From the NCBI GenBank assembly GCA_033807775.1, contig CM066319.1, forward strand, positions 161,820,983-161,884,982: a stretch of 64,000 bases of DNA, read 5' to 3'. This DNA comes from Saussurea involucrata (Eukaryota; Streptophyta; Magnoliopsida; Asterales; Asteraceae). Position 1 is the first letter of the stretch, and each line of letters begins with the position of its first letter. The notes beneath the pieces were generated by a model. The model did not search any database. It had not been told where the DNA came from and saw nothing but the letters and a program-made list of their open reading frames with translations. Shown piece by piece: positions 20,813-32,224 of the stretch. The position numbers and the translations under genes are program-made.

Positions 20813-23800
20813 TTAAGTAAAAAGATGTGGGTATTTGGCTCTCATTTCCGTCTCTGATTCCCATGTAGCATCCTGACCTCTATGATGCCTCCACTGAACT
20901 TTCACTTGCCTAATCTCCTTGTTCCGCAGCACTTTAACTTTTGGATCAACTATAGCTTCCGGTTCTTCCACATAATTCAGTCTTTCATCGACTTGTATTT
21001 CTGGTAGGGAGACTGACTGATCTGAAGTAACCAAACACTTTCGGAAGTTCGATACGTGAAATGCATTATGGATTCTGCTCAATTCCGGTGGAAGATCTAA
21101 TCTATAAGCTACTTCACCGATCCTTTCTGTAATTGCAAACGGTCCGATATACCTTGGGCTAAGTTTACCTTGTCGTCCAAATCGAATGACTCCTTTCCAC
21201 GGCGAAACCTTTAATATTACGTAATCCCCAACTTGAAATTCCAATGGCTTTCGACGGCGGTCAGCGTAGCTCTTTTGTCTATCTTGAGCCACTTTCAATC
21301 TTTCTCGAATCTGAGTAACTTTATCGGCGGTTAACTGAACTATTTCTGGCCCTGCTAACTGTTTCTCCCCCACTTCATTCCAACACAGAGGCGTTCGACA
21401 TTTTCTACCATACAATACTTCAAACGGTGCTGCTTGAATGCTGGAATGATAACTGCTGTTATATGCAAACTCGATCAACGGTAAGTGCTTATCCCATGAT
21501 CCCCCAAAATCAACAATGCAAGCCCGGAGCATATCTTCTAAGGTCTGAATCGTTCGTTCACTTTGCCCATCTGTTTGAGGATGATACGCCGTACTTAATT
21601 TTATCTGCGTTCCCATCTCCTTTTGAAAACTTCTCAAGAACCTTGAAGTAAAACGACTATCACGATCAGAAATGATCGAGATTGGGACTCCATGCCGAGT
21701 TACTATTTCATCAATGTACAACTTAGCTAATCGTTCCATCGAATCGGTTTCCTTTATCGGTAAAAAGTGTGCTGACTTTGTCAATCTGTCGACGATCACC
21801 CAAATAGAATCAAACCCCTTCGGAGTTCTTGGTAGCTTTGTGATGAAATCCGTAGTAATCTGCTCCCACTTCCACATAGGTATTTCTAGTCGTTGTAGTT
21901 GGCCAAACGGCTTTTGGTGTTCGATCTTCACTTTCTTACAAGTATCACATTTTTCCACATACTGAGCAATCCCTCTTTTTATCCCCGGCCACCAATAGAA
22001 TTGCTTTAGGTCTTTATACATCTTGTTTGTACCTGGGTGAATAGAGAAACGGGATTGATGAGCTTCTTGTAACACACGATCACGTAAACCACCCAAACGA
22101 GGTACCCACACTTTGTTTCCCAGACATAATAACCCGCGATCATCTTTCACTAACAATGCTGATATCCCCACTAACCGTTCTGATTTCAGATGTTCTTCTT
22201 GATAAGCTTCCACTTGACACTTCTGCAATTCGTCAAATATGTTGGGTAGGAGTTCAGTTCGTAGCGAAATAACTTTTATTGTTCCACTCCTTTCTTGACG
22301 ACTCAATGCATCCGCCACCACATTCGCCTTTCCCGGGTGATAAAGGATTTCACAGTCGTAATCGTTCAGCAATTCTAGCCATCTCCTTTGTCTCATATTC
22401 AGTTCCTTCTGATCAAAGAGGTGTTGGAGACTCTTGTGATCAGTATAAATCTGACATTTGGAACCATACAGATAATGTCTCCAAATCTTCAACGCGAAGA
22501 CAACTGCTGCAAGCTCCATGTCATGCGTAGGATACTGTCTTTCACGATCCTTTAATTGACGAGAAGCATAAGCAATAACCTTTCCCCGCTGCATAAGTAC
22601 ACATCCCAATCCCAGTTTTGACGCATCACTATAAACAACAAAATCTTCCAAACCTTCAGGTAGTGATAGAATCGGTGCGCTGCACAGTTTCTCTTTCAAT
22701 ATCCGGAATGCCTCGTCTTGTTCCGCTTTCCACTCAAACTTCAGGTTCTTCCGGGTCAGCTTAGTCAAAGGCGTTGCGATATGAGAGAAGTCTTTTATAA
22801 ATTTCCGATAGTAGCCGGCTAAACCCAGAAAACTACGTACTTCGGTTGCTGTTTTCGGCGGTTCCCACTTTTCAACTGCTTCCACTTTCATCGGATCAAC
22901 TTGTATACCTTTCTCAGAAACCACGTGCCCCAGAAATTGAACTTTCCGTAGCCAGAATTCACATTTAGAAAATTTAGCGTACAACTTTTCCTTCTTTAAT
23001 AACTCCAAGATCAAACGAAGGTGTTGCGCATGCTCTTCTTTGGATCGGGAATAGATAAGTATATCATCGATAAATACAATTACAAATTTATCGAGATACG
23101 ACTTACATACCCGATTCATTAAATCCATAAAGGCAGCTGGAGCGTTCGTCAGTCCGAACGGCATTACTAAGAATTCGTGATGACCATACCTTGTTCGAAA
23201 GGCAGTCTTTAGAACGTCTTCTTCTTTAACTTTCAACTGGTGATAACCGGATCTTAGATCAATCTTGGAGAAATAGAAAGCTCCAACTAACTGATCGAAG
23301 AGGTCATCAATTCGGGGTAACGGATACTTGTTCTTTATCGTGCGCTTATTCAGTTCTCGGTAGTCGATACACATTCTCATCGAACCATCCTTCTTTTTCA
23401 CAAATAACACTGGTGCTCCCCACGGTGAAGAACTAGGTCTGATGAACCCTTTATCGGATAGATCTTGTAGTTGTGCCATCATCTCTTTCATCTCTGGAGG
23501 TGCCAGACGATAAGGTGCACGGGCTACAGGAGTGGCTCCAGGAATCAGGTCTATACCGAACTCTAGTTGTCTAACAGGCGGAAGACTATTCAAGTCTTCG
23601 GGGAATACTTCAGGAAATTCACTAACAATAGGAATATCTTCCATCCTGTTCTTTTCTGGCTTAATATCTATCACGTAAGCCAAGTAACTTTGACAACCCT
23701 TATTCACACACTTACGGGCTTTTATCATAGATATAAGGCTAGACTGATGATTCCTACGATCACCATAAATCACTACTGGTCTTTTATCAGGTAATACAAC

Positions 23801-24310
23801 ATTTATTAACTTCTTATCATAATTTATGATAGCCTGGTTCTCAGCTAACCAGTCCATTCCCACTACGACGTCAAACTCTATCAAAGTTATAGGGAACAAT
23901 TGTATCGGCACTCTACATTCCTCTATATTTATCACACAGTCATTAAACACTTCTTTAACTGATACTTGATTATCATTTGCCGTATCTACTGATAGAGCAT
24001 GTTCTAGCACTTTAGGTTTCAAACACAGGCAAGCAGCAAATGCAGGAGACACAAACGATCGGTTTGCACCAGAATCAAATAACACCTTTGCACGTGTAGA
24101 GTTTATTAAAAATGTACCTGTGACCACATCCGGAGTTTCCTCCGCTTCTTTCTCAGTCATTTGAAATGCGCGACCCCTGGTTACTGGCGGTTCCAGTCTT
24201 GGTATTACTGGTTTAACAATTGCTGGCCTGCCTGATGATCCACCTTGCTGTATCCTCCCCCTTGGACAGTTCGACTGAAGGTGATCCGGAGAATTGCATA
24301 AAAAACACAA
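20813..24310 (-). CDS. pol: chromovirus Pol polyprotein (protease, RT, RNase H, integrase, chromodomain)
   Basis: The open frame gives 1165 residues, counted from a TTG at 24310; in life it would be the continuation of Gag. Visible in order: zinc knuckle [14 protein letters not shown] (2-15); aspartic protease FDSGA (78-82); reverse transcriptase with catalytic FIDD (413-416); RNase H with SDAS (561-564), TDHK (623-626) and ADALS (666-670); integrase zinc part with H751, H758, C788, C791; integrase core with D821, D882 and E918; GPY/F module (about 1049-1074); chromodomain-like tail (about 1112-1165, ending YPHLFT). Pol replicates the element and inserts it; chromodomains are thought to steer insertion to heterochromatin. 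No stop interrupts it and all catalytic residues named are present. Confidence 0.95.
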   Translation of the reverse strand: MCFLCNSPDHLQSNCPRGRIQQGGSSGRPAIVKPVIPRLEPPVTRGRAFQMTEKEAEETPDVVTGTFLINSTRAKVLFDSGANRSFVSPAFAACLCLKPKVLEHALSVDTANDNQVSVKEVFNDCVINIEECRVPIQLFPITLIEFDVVVGMDWLAENQAIINYDKKLINVVLPDKRPVVIYGDRRNHQSSLISMIKARKCVNKGCQSYLAYVIDIKPEKNRMEDIPIVSEFPEVFPEDLNSLPPVRQLEFGIDLIPGATPVARAPYRLAPPEMKEMMAQLQDLSDKGFIRPSSSPWGAPVLFVKKKDGSMRMCIDYRELNKRTIKNKYPLPRIDDLFDQLVGAFYFSKIDLRSGYHQLKVKEEDVLKTAFRTRYGHHEFLVMPFGLTNAPAAFMDLMNRVCKSYLDKFVIVFIDDILIYSRSKEEHAQHLRLILELLKKEKLYAKFSKCEFWLRKVQFLGHVVSEKGIQVDPMKVEAVEKWEPPKTATEVRSFLGLAGYYRKFIKDFSHIATPLTKLTRKNLKFEWKAEQDEAFRILKEKLCSAPILSLPEGLEDFVVYSDASKLGLGCVLMQRGKVIAYASRQLKDRERQYPTHDMELAAVVFALKIWRHYLYGSKCQIYTDHKSLQHLFDQKELNMRQRRWLELLNDYDCEILYHPGKANVVADALSRQERSGTIKVISLRTELLPNIFDELQKCQVEAYQEEHLKSERLVGISALLVKDDRGLLCLGNKVWVPRLGGLRDRVLQEAHQSRFSIHPGTNKMYKDLKQFYWWPGIKRGIAQYVEKCDTCKKVKIEHQKPFGQLQRLEIPMWKWEQITTDFITKLPRTPKGFDSIWVIVDRLTKSAHFLPIKETDSMERLAKLYIDEIVTRHGVPISIISDRDSRFTSRFLRSFQKEMGTQIKLSTAYHPQTDGQSERTIQTLEDMLRACIVDFGGSWDKHLPLIEFAYNSSYHSSIQAAPFEVLYGRKCRTPLCWNEVGEKQLAGPEIVQLTADKVTQIRERLKVAQDRQKSYADRRRKPLEFQVGDYVILKVSPWKGVIRFGRQGKLSPRYIGPFAITERIGEVAYRLDLPPELSRIHNAFHVSNFRKCLVTSDQSVSLPEIQVDERLNYVEEPEAIVDPKVKVLRNKEIRQVKVQWRHHRGQDATWESETEMRAKYPHLFT

Positions 24311-25388
24311 CCGCGTTACCTTACAATCTTTAATGACGTGCCCGGTCTTCCCATACTTATAACACGCTCGTAAATCACATTGGCAATTTCCTTGGTGAAC
24401 ACGGTTGCACTTCTGACATGTCCTTTCCGCTGGTCGAAACGGCGGACGGTTATCATACCTCTGTAATCAGGACTTCTTTGGATCGTGTTGTGGTCCTTCC
24501 CACTTTCTCTTCCCGATACTTTTATCGCCAGCATCTCTTCTAATATCTCTTTCAACATTCTCCGCGGCATCAACTGCAGCTGAGAAGGTATCGGGTCCTT
24601 TTGCAGTCACTAGTCTTCTGACTTCTGACTTCTGAGTTCAGCCCAAAGATAAACCTTTCCGTCTTCATCACCTCCGTAGCAACGTAGTATTCTGCAAACC
24701 GAGACTTTTCCAGAAAGCTAGCGGTGTAATCTCGAACATATAATTTTCCTTGTTGTAAGTTCATAAATTCCCCTTCCAGTTGTTTGACGGCTGCTTGGGG
24801 ACAAAATGCGTTCCTGTAGGCTATCACAAATTCTTCCCAAGAGAGGGTAGAATAAACGTCAGATCCTTTAGAATGAATAAAGGATTCCCACCAATACAAA
24901 GCATCCCCCTTTAACATTGTTGTTCCGTACAATACTCTATCTTCGTCAGCGCACTTACTCGTCTTGAAAATAGCTTCTATTTCCTTCATCCATCTCATTG
25001 CTTTCACTGGATCCCTGTCTCCTGAGTAGGTAGGAGGTCTACAGCTTAAAAACATTTTGTAGTCGCACCTCCTTTGTACCGGTACAACAGTCGATGTGAT
25101 TGGCATTTCATCTTTCGGTCCGGGATCCGGTATTCCAGTTTCATTATGACGGTTCCGCTCAAACATTGTTTGTATGCTAGCCTGCAATCTTCCCATTTCT
25201 GCCATTAGATCATCCCTGGTAACAAACTCTGTACCCTGTGGCTGGACTCTGCCTCCGGCTCGACCTCCAGCTCTACCCCCGGCTCTGCCCCCAGTTCTGC
25301 CTCTCCTGTCCCCCGTTCCTATCGGCGGATTCGTACTATTCGGATTTCTTCCTCCTCCTCGATTCGAATTCCGTGTACCGCTTGCCAT
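24311..25388 (-). pseudogene. gag: chromovirus Gag, broken by duplication frameshift and stop
   Basis: The frame starts at ATG 25388 with a Gly/Arg repeat (GGRAGGRAGGRAGGR). The capsid part follows (TYSGDRDPVKAMRWMKEIEA, then DALYWWESF). At 24615-24635 the 7-base unit CTTCTGA occurs three times, and one extra copy shifts the frame. In the continuing correct frame a TGA occurs at 24467-24469. The main zinc knuckle reads [14 protein letters not shown], with Tyr at the second Cys position. Gag would form the particle and join to Pol without a stop. With these breaks neither full Gag nor a Gag-Pol fusion can be made. Confidence 0.9.
24615..24635. repeat. three 7-bp tandem units breaking gag of B
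   Basis: CTTCTGA three times in a row on the plus strand. Two copies would keep the Gag frame; three shift it by one. Confidence 0.92.
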
Positions 25389-25650
25389 TCTGTATATTTA
25401 AACAAGGTTAATATACACATAAGCACATACCCCATATAACAAGGTATTCCAGTTCAAACATGTACCTGTAAGATCACAATTACACTGGCCAGGTGTAATA
25501 TGAAATTACCTTACATGATGTTCCTTCTACCTTTTATACTTCATCATCCCAAGGTTCTATAATGATAGGGACATCCTACTTCACATGCAGTTTAAGTCTA
25601 GGTACATATACAAATACCTAAATCCCTTAAACTAAAGCTCTGATACCATT
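25389..25650 (-). other. leader of element B with primer site and LTR-proximal block
   Basis: Untranslated leader between the 5' LTR and gag. It shares ACACTGGCCAGGTGTAAT and TTTAAGTCTAGGTA-type blocks with elements A and D. The primer site at 25634-25648 reads TGGTATCAGAGCTTT on the minus strand, a perfect initiator tRNA-Met complement over its first 12 bases. Confidence 0.88.
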
Positions 25651-27230
25651 TGTAACAACCCAAATCCCATATACACAACAAATCACATAATGTAACATAA
25701 CATTAATATAACAAATGAAACATCCTATTACAAGTACGGTCCCGTAGTCTTTTACAATCAGAAGAAACCATTCTACTACAAACTTCATACTTAAATACAT
25801 ACACAACATTTAATCATTTTGATACAACTGCTAAACATGCCAAAATCTTCATCATATATTCCTTCTACAAAAGCCATCCCTTGATTACTCTAATTACTTG
25901 CTCTTACCCGATCCGCCACCTGGAATACATATTTTAAAACAAAATGAGGGTTAGACCTAATGGTCTAAGTGAGGTAAATCCCTGTTAGTTTGAAATCATT
26001 TATATAAACCCTATTCATATAAATCACACAACAAAATCAAATATATCAATTTGAACTCACACATCGTGTACCTTCCCTTCTCATTCCTCCTGGCCATATT
26101 AGTTGGTTGCAAGCCAACTAATAATTTACAACGTTGTACAACATCTATAGCCAAACAACGCTATACAGATTCTATAGCCAAGCACACCGGTCCTAAACCC
26201 GGCCAACGTATTATAACACATTATAATACTCATGTAAATATAATATCTCACTATATTATAATTCACATATAAACACATAATCGTATCATCAGTCACATTA
26301 TCAATCCACGCCATACACCTCATATATATCTATCACATATATATATGTATTCCAGTTGAAAACGTTTTTAAAATAAAACTCACCTGATTGCTTATTAACA
26401 TGTTTCCAAGCCTTCTTAACCGGTTCAGCCCTTTACCCAGAATTCACAGGATCTGTAACACATATATACAAACATCTCTTTACCACATAAAACACATAAG
26501 TCTTACTAAGGCTAACAACTCTAAAGAACTCAAACCCTCAAATGTTGCCCCCAAACCCGTACTCAAGTCAAGACCACAGGACTTTTCTGGACAATCAATA
26601 CAATCCCGACGTCATCCGGATACCAAAGAAATCCGGATACCATCCGATATCCAATTCTATCCGGAAAACATAGGAAAAGGAACTTACCCGGATAAAAGAC
26701 TTGTCCGGACACCGACGAAGAACTACCCGGATACCATCAAAGAATTACCCGGACACCACCAACAGGGCTATCCGGACACATTTAACTTATCCGGGCACCA
26801 CTGTCGGTTTACCCAAAATTCACCCAGATTCGACAGAAAACATTACCAGATGTGATTTCGATTATTCTACTCCGATAGATACTTCCTACTAACCATTATA
26901 AACATAATATGTACTAGAAACATACCTTAATCAGCTTCAATAACTCCAATTTGATCCTTTACCCTTCTTTCTCTTTTCTTTCTTCTTCTTTTTGCTCCTA
27001 ACACACACACATACACCTTCAATCTGAGTTTTGCTATAATGAATACATCTGTACTCTTAATTCAGATATTATCCACACTAATTACCCTTTTATACCCCAA
27101 TCTATTCCATAATAACCAAAGTACCCTTAACTTAATAAATCATCTCAACTCACCCAAAATAGTAACTTTAAAGTTAAATAATTTAACGGAATAATAATTT
27201 TTAACTAACGGATTTATCTGGGGTATTACA
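25651..27230 (-). repeat. element B LTR, right copy (5' LTR in element sense), 1580 bp
   Basis: Near-identical to the left LTR except for a loss of about 171 bases near 26580. There the left LTR has several TCCGGACAATCAGGAC-type repeats and this one has a single copy. It is followed by the duplication GTTCC. Confidence 0.93.
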
Positions 27231-28620
27231 GTTCCCCTTAAGACCCGAAATATTGTTGATCCGGAACTGAGTTTCTAAAGCAAGTACCGGAGTTGGACTA
27301 GTGTGTGTGGTCCGGAATTTAACACTTTTTGGCCGGAACTATCCTAATTTAAATCGTGATCCGAAGTTTAACAAAACCGATTCAGATCCGGAACCAAACC
27401 ATGGTCCGGAACCCATTATGTATTTCAATCGATCTGGAGTCCATTTGAAAAGACCCGATACTTGGGTCCTATCCGAGGCCCAATAGGGACTTAGGTCCGG
27501 TATGTGTTTTATGGGCCGGAGTCTTGATCATTTTAGGGAGTAAAGCCACGTGGGCCAAATATATAATCTCATGTGAGCCCAATTTATTTAAGGTTTGGAT
27601 TAAAGCCACGTGGGCCAAAGGTATTTAATTCTTGGGCTTTAGTAATGGATTAGACTAGATCCGATATTTAATTGAGGATCCGAGGTTATTATAATTGAGA
27701 CCGGATTAAGAGAAGAACTTAGGATCAGAAGTCGAGTGTCACTAATTAATTTTTACGATATTCTCTAGGTGTAAGAGCGATTCGGAACGAGACGCGTGAT
27801 TAGGAAAGTAACTGCAATCAGGTGAGTTTCCTAAACCCTTTTACGACATAAGATGTTAAATGTTTTTAACTGATTATGGTTCATTATGAGCATGAAATGT
27901 TTACCAACTGATATGCATGTTTCCCACGAAAATTCATATTTTATTTAAAAGAATATGTAGCATGATGAAATGAGTATTATGGTTTACAAAGTTTCCAAGT
28001 TGCATGATTTATGACATGTTATGTGTATGCTATGTGGAGTCGGTCTACACCGTGGGATCAGAGTGCCTCGGGATCCGATGATCCCTTGGACATGTGTGAT
28101 GAGCCGGTAGGTTGGAGTTCGTTTCCCTCCTATTCGGATAGAGGAGAGTCTGCTTGGGCCCCGATATGAGGCGAGAGGGGAGTCTGCTTGGGCCCCGATC
28201 GCGGTTAGTTTATGTGATCCTCAACACGGTGCAGTACCATGATTGACGTTATGTGAAGATTGACGATGAATTTTATAAATGATTTCCTACAGTTTATATA
28301 TGTTGTTTTTCGGAGGGAATTCACTAGACCTTTTGGTCTAACCCTCGCTTTTCAAAAACTAAACCATTTTCAGGTAAGCGTAGCACTGGTTCTTCTAGTA
28401 AGAACTAGGAGATGGCACAAGAAGGATTTGGAGCTTAGAGCGACTCCAAGATTTTGGCTATTATAACTATAGATAGAAGCTCTCGGCTGTGGATTAGAAG
28501 CTTCCGCTGTCCAATTTTGTCTAGTATAGATTAATGAATGATTAAAGACAAGTTTTATTATGTAATTTGAATGCTTAATCTATGATATTTCATGCTATGT
28601 TTTTGGGACGTTACAATAAC

Positions 28621-29746
28621 CATACCCCGTCAACAGGGTCCATAGTAAGAGTATGTTGAAAAAAATGTTAACCATGCAATAGTGCAATATGTATCAACAT
28701 TAATCACCAACCGAGTGAGAGTCTCTCTTACTAGGTGTGCAACTCTGCATCTCACTCAACATTAATCACCAACGGTAGCATCTTTAATCAGGTATGAGTC
28801 TTTTATTTGACAAATAACAGTAAACACGTAGTTCGAAGTTTGAAGTCGTTTTTTTCTTGATAATATTCAAATTTCAATATCCAAATTATACTTGAACAAA
28901 AGATTGCTATCGTGCTTTGCAATTAACCAATGTGGATAGTTTATGCTTTTTACGATTCTTGTCGCTTCTTATGCTTTTTGTCCATTTCTAGTATTTCACA
29001 AACATGAAAAATAGAAAAACTCACAAAACGGAATGTTAATTCAAAAACAAATGCGAAAATAAAGGGTTTTTGAGTTGAAGATATGACACAATATTTGGAT
29101 TGGTGTGGAACTTTTGTCTTCCATCCAATTTTCCCGAAACGCATTATGACAAGTGATACACTATAATAATGTGATCCTTAATGATGGATATAAAAACTGA
29201 TACAACGTAATCCACACACGCATATTTCACTTAAGTCGGTATTTCAATACCAAGATTTTAGTGTGTTGCCTTATGAAAAGATAAATCATTCACCGATATA
29301 TCTAAATATGTTCAATTGATTATTATCGTTGTGTTGACAAACAATGTAAATTTTCAGATAAAAGTTTTCACAAAACTTTGGTTTGTCTACATTCTCTCAC
29401 AAAAAATCACATTCTAGCCTTTGAGAGAGTATGAGTGTTCAATCTTCAAAAGTGAGATTCAAACACCTTTGTACAGTCGAAGCGTAACTTATGAGGAAAT
29501 ATCTGAATTTTTAAGTTTAAAGTTTGTACTTTAAAAACATACATTTGAACCTAACAAATAGTCGTTGCAAAAAGGGCAAAAATATATGATTTGAAATCTA
29601 GAAGTCTATATTTAAAAAAACTTGAAGTTGTACAGAAAATCGTTACATAAAAGTGACAAACATTGAGAAGGAGATATCTGAAAGTTCGTATAGAAACATG
29701 TGGACATTTGTACTTTAATTTTAAAAAATGCTCCATATTTTACTCA
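28621..29746. other. unassigned AT-rich spacer
   Basis: No supported gene, repeat or transposon end. It ends at AACAA (29747-29751), the target duplication of solo LTR S2. Confidence 0.5.
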
Positions 29747-29885
29747 AACAATGTAACAACCCAAAAATCACACTTCGCAAAAACCGGCATAGCATAAATA
29801 GATAAGCCTAAACGGCCCAGAAACATTCAGTCAAAACATAAATACAACCCTAGTCTAATGTGATTAAACACTTAATAGCTGAGAA

Positions 29886-30020
29886 TTTAGAATTAAAACT
29901 AAGTCTGGAGATCTAAGTCACGGATTACAAATGTTCTCTACGAACTAGGGTTGTATTTATGTTTGTAGAGAACATTTGTAATCCGTGACTTAGATCTCCA
30001 GACTTAGTTTTAATTCTAAA
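29886..30020. repeat. 56-bp perfect inverted repeat with 23-bp loop
   Basis: Arms 29886-29941 and 29965-30020 are exact reverse complements over 56 bases. The 23-base loop is itself largely the reverse complement of 29836-29856, just upstream. This suggests a template-switch inversion rather than two independent insertions. The RNA would form a long hairpin. Confidence 0.95.
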
Positions 30021-30793
30021 GGGAGATTAAACCACTTAATTAACCCTCGTGTGTCGTGACTTAGGTAAGCAGGTAGTTGAGGGCTCGAGCAAGGGAAAAG
30101 GGAGATTGTGAGCTCGGAGGGTATTAAAGCACTTAATTAACCCTTAAAACCATCCCATATGATCCCTAAGACCACCCCTAAACAATACCTCAATTCTATC
30201 CCCATACAATGGAGGAAATACAGCAGAAAACCGCCCATCAAGGCTTGATGCCACTTTCGCGCTACTTAACCCGCATCAAAACCCGCGCAGAGCACTAGTT
30301 CTGCCCTTGCACGCATTTTCAGCCCAAAACTCACCCAAACTCATTCATAAGCTTCCCCAAACCAATTTTCCAAGCTTTGCATCAAGGGAAACGATATTTT
30401 AATCTTTTAGGCAATAACCAAACACCAAAACTCCATTAATCCCATTTGATTTCATCTATAAAAATACCCCATTTTCACCAAAACTTCAAGGATGAAGAAC
30501 AAGAAGAAAAGAACACCATCAATGGTGGTTTTTGACTCAAAACCACAATACCCTACGTGAAACTTCTAATAAACACCCAAAACTTAACAACACACACACA
30601 CACCAACCAATGGATTCCAATCCAAAGAATGCATAAATGGAGAAACTCTCATAACCCAACCATGAAATCCAATAAAGAATCTAGGAGATAAGAGAGGAGA
30701 GGGTTACCTTGATGATGGAGAAGATGAATCCTTCCCACGCTTGCCTTTCTTCAGTGATTTCCTCAAACACCCACACACACACTTGTTCTCTCT

Positions 30794-32063
30794 TGATAAC
30801 GCCACTTTTTGGCGTTATTTTCGGTCCACAAACCAATGAGATTGGCTTGTGTTGAAGTAAAAAGGCGGAATTTTATGGTTTATCGAGTGAAATGTACAGG
30901 TAATCCGAAAGAAGACAAGCATCGAGAAAAGCAGCAGAAAAGAGTCCAAAAGGGAGTCCGGAACGAAGCCCAACGGAAGCCCAAGATCCAAGCCCAAGAC
31001 CTGTGCTCAAACCATGACCCAGACCTGACCCGAACACCTCAGGAAACCGCGCGGCCTGCGCCGCGGTCTGAGGCCGTGGGCCAGGTCGCGTAACTCTCTA
31101 GTTGTTTGCTATATTTTGTGTTTTTCCGGAATTAGGTGATAACTTCGATACGTACGACGGTAGTCTGCTAGGGGGCGATTTTCAGAGGTATTTGGCATAC
31201 TTTTGAGCCACGATAGAGGATCGATTGAGGAGACGTTCACCACGAGAAGCGTATTAGAGCCGAGAGAAGGGAGTTCATCAGTACATCCTTCACGTTCACA
31301 ATCACGATGTTTACACACACGATTTCTCTTCCTTTTCTTATGTTTTTGTCTACCACCAACATGAACTAATCTTTAGATGTTGGGGGTTGGTTTGAATTTG
31401 GTTTAAAGCTTATGAACACGTGATTTGAGATTTTTATCAGTTTTTCCTAATTAATGAAGCATGTGATTTGAGTTTTAATGCGTTTGTGAGTCTGGCCAAC
31501 TTTCATCTGATTTGTTTGTTATCAATTAAGTTCGAGAGAGTTAATTGCTAACTAGAACTAGAATTGCATGCCTAAGGTCAGAAAATGGATAGAGATATAC
31601 TAAGTAAGCCTTAGTCCCATTAAAATCTTGATTTTAATGTGTTTTGAATTCCATAGGTTGAGATCAAGAGATAAAACTTGTGCTTTCAACATAAAATCCG
31701 TGGTTGCTTGAGAAAGAACAACGACGATTTTTAGAGATTGGGTATTCATTAAGGGAATTGTTGGTAATTATTTTGAGTCAAGTGTTTATACGTGAAAACC
31801 TTAGGATTTCCAACCCTCAATTGTTTTCTCTATCCAAAGTTCCCTAAGTTGTTCACTGTCTCGTTCGTGATTTTCTTACTTGCAATTCATTATTTTAATA
31901 CCAACAACTCAAAATTGCGACCGTTCAGTTAGTAGATCTTATAGTAATTATGATACTTAGTTCCTAGTTCCCTGTGTTCGATACTCGTACTTTCAGTACT
32001 ATTACTTGATTTCGACATCGTACACTTGCGGTTTGATTTAGGGGGGTGTAAACCCGCCTATCA
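30794..32063 (+). repeat. 5' LTR of the TR-GAG-like element
   Basis: TGATAACGCC... to ...CCTATCA, 1270 bp, highly similar to 36865-38109. The frame at 30809-31093 recurs in both LTRs and is not a supported gene. Confidence 0.88.
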
Positions 32064-32068
32064 AGTTT

Positions 32069-32086
32069 TTGGCGCCGTTGTCAGGG
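32069..32086 (+). promoter_or_regulatory. primer binding site (tRNA-Asp)
   Basis: TGGCGCCGTTGTCAGGGA, five bases after the LTR. It differs by two bases from the complement of the plant tRNA-Asp 3' end. Confidence 0.82.
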
Positions 32087-32224
32087 AACTAGTTGCAACT
32101 GATAGCACTACCAGCTATAAGCGCTATTACATTGAACATTTTTTATTTAGTTATTTTATTTCATTACTTTTAGTGTTTGGATTTCTAATTTTGCTTACTT
32201 TCCATTTCAGGTACTAACTGGTTT

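Larger units (their letters stand above)
19024..27230 (-). mobile_element. Element B: chromovirus (Ty3/gypsy, Tekay/Del-like), minus orientation
   Basis: A complete 8.2-kb element with LTRs 19024-20774 and 25651-27230 and target duplication GTTCC at 19019-19023 and 27231-27235. The primer site is perfect for initiator tRNA-Met. Gag and Pol lie in one reading direction, with protease, reverse transcriptase, RNase H, integrase, GPY/F module and a C-terminal chromodomain-like end. Pol is open throughout, but gag is broken in three ways, so the copy is probably not autonomous. The Tekay/Del placement is inferred from the chromodomain tail. Confidence 0.93.
18301..28615 (+). mobile_element. Solo LTR S1 (Ty3/gypsy, plus orientation), split by chromovirus B
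   Basis: The pieces 18301-19023 and 27236-28615 (about 2.1 kb together) form one LTR. It begins TGTAACAACCC and ends GGGACGTTACA, with ATAAC on both outer sides (18296-18300 and 28616-28620). The right part resembles the reverse complement of the element A LTR, including GGTCTAACCCTCGC and GTCTGCTTGGGCCCCGAT. No internal region, primer site or second LTR is present, so this is a product of recombination between two LTRs. It contains TCCGGAAC-type palindromes on both sides of the break. Confidence 0.85.

Noticed and set aside
20813..24310. Pol frame taken as evidence of a fully active element
   Set aside because: Pol is whole, but gag has a frameshift, a stop and a lost Cys, so the copy should not be called autonomous.
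30809..31093. 94-residue frame inside the 5' LTR of the TR-GAG-like element
   Set aside because: It lies in an LTR, is repeated with changes in the other LTR, and has no recognisable domain.
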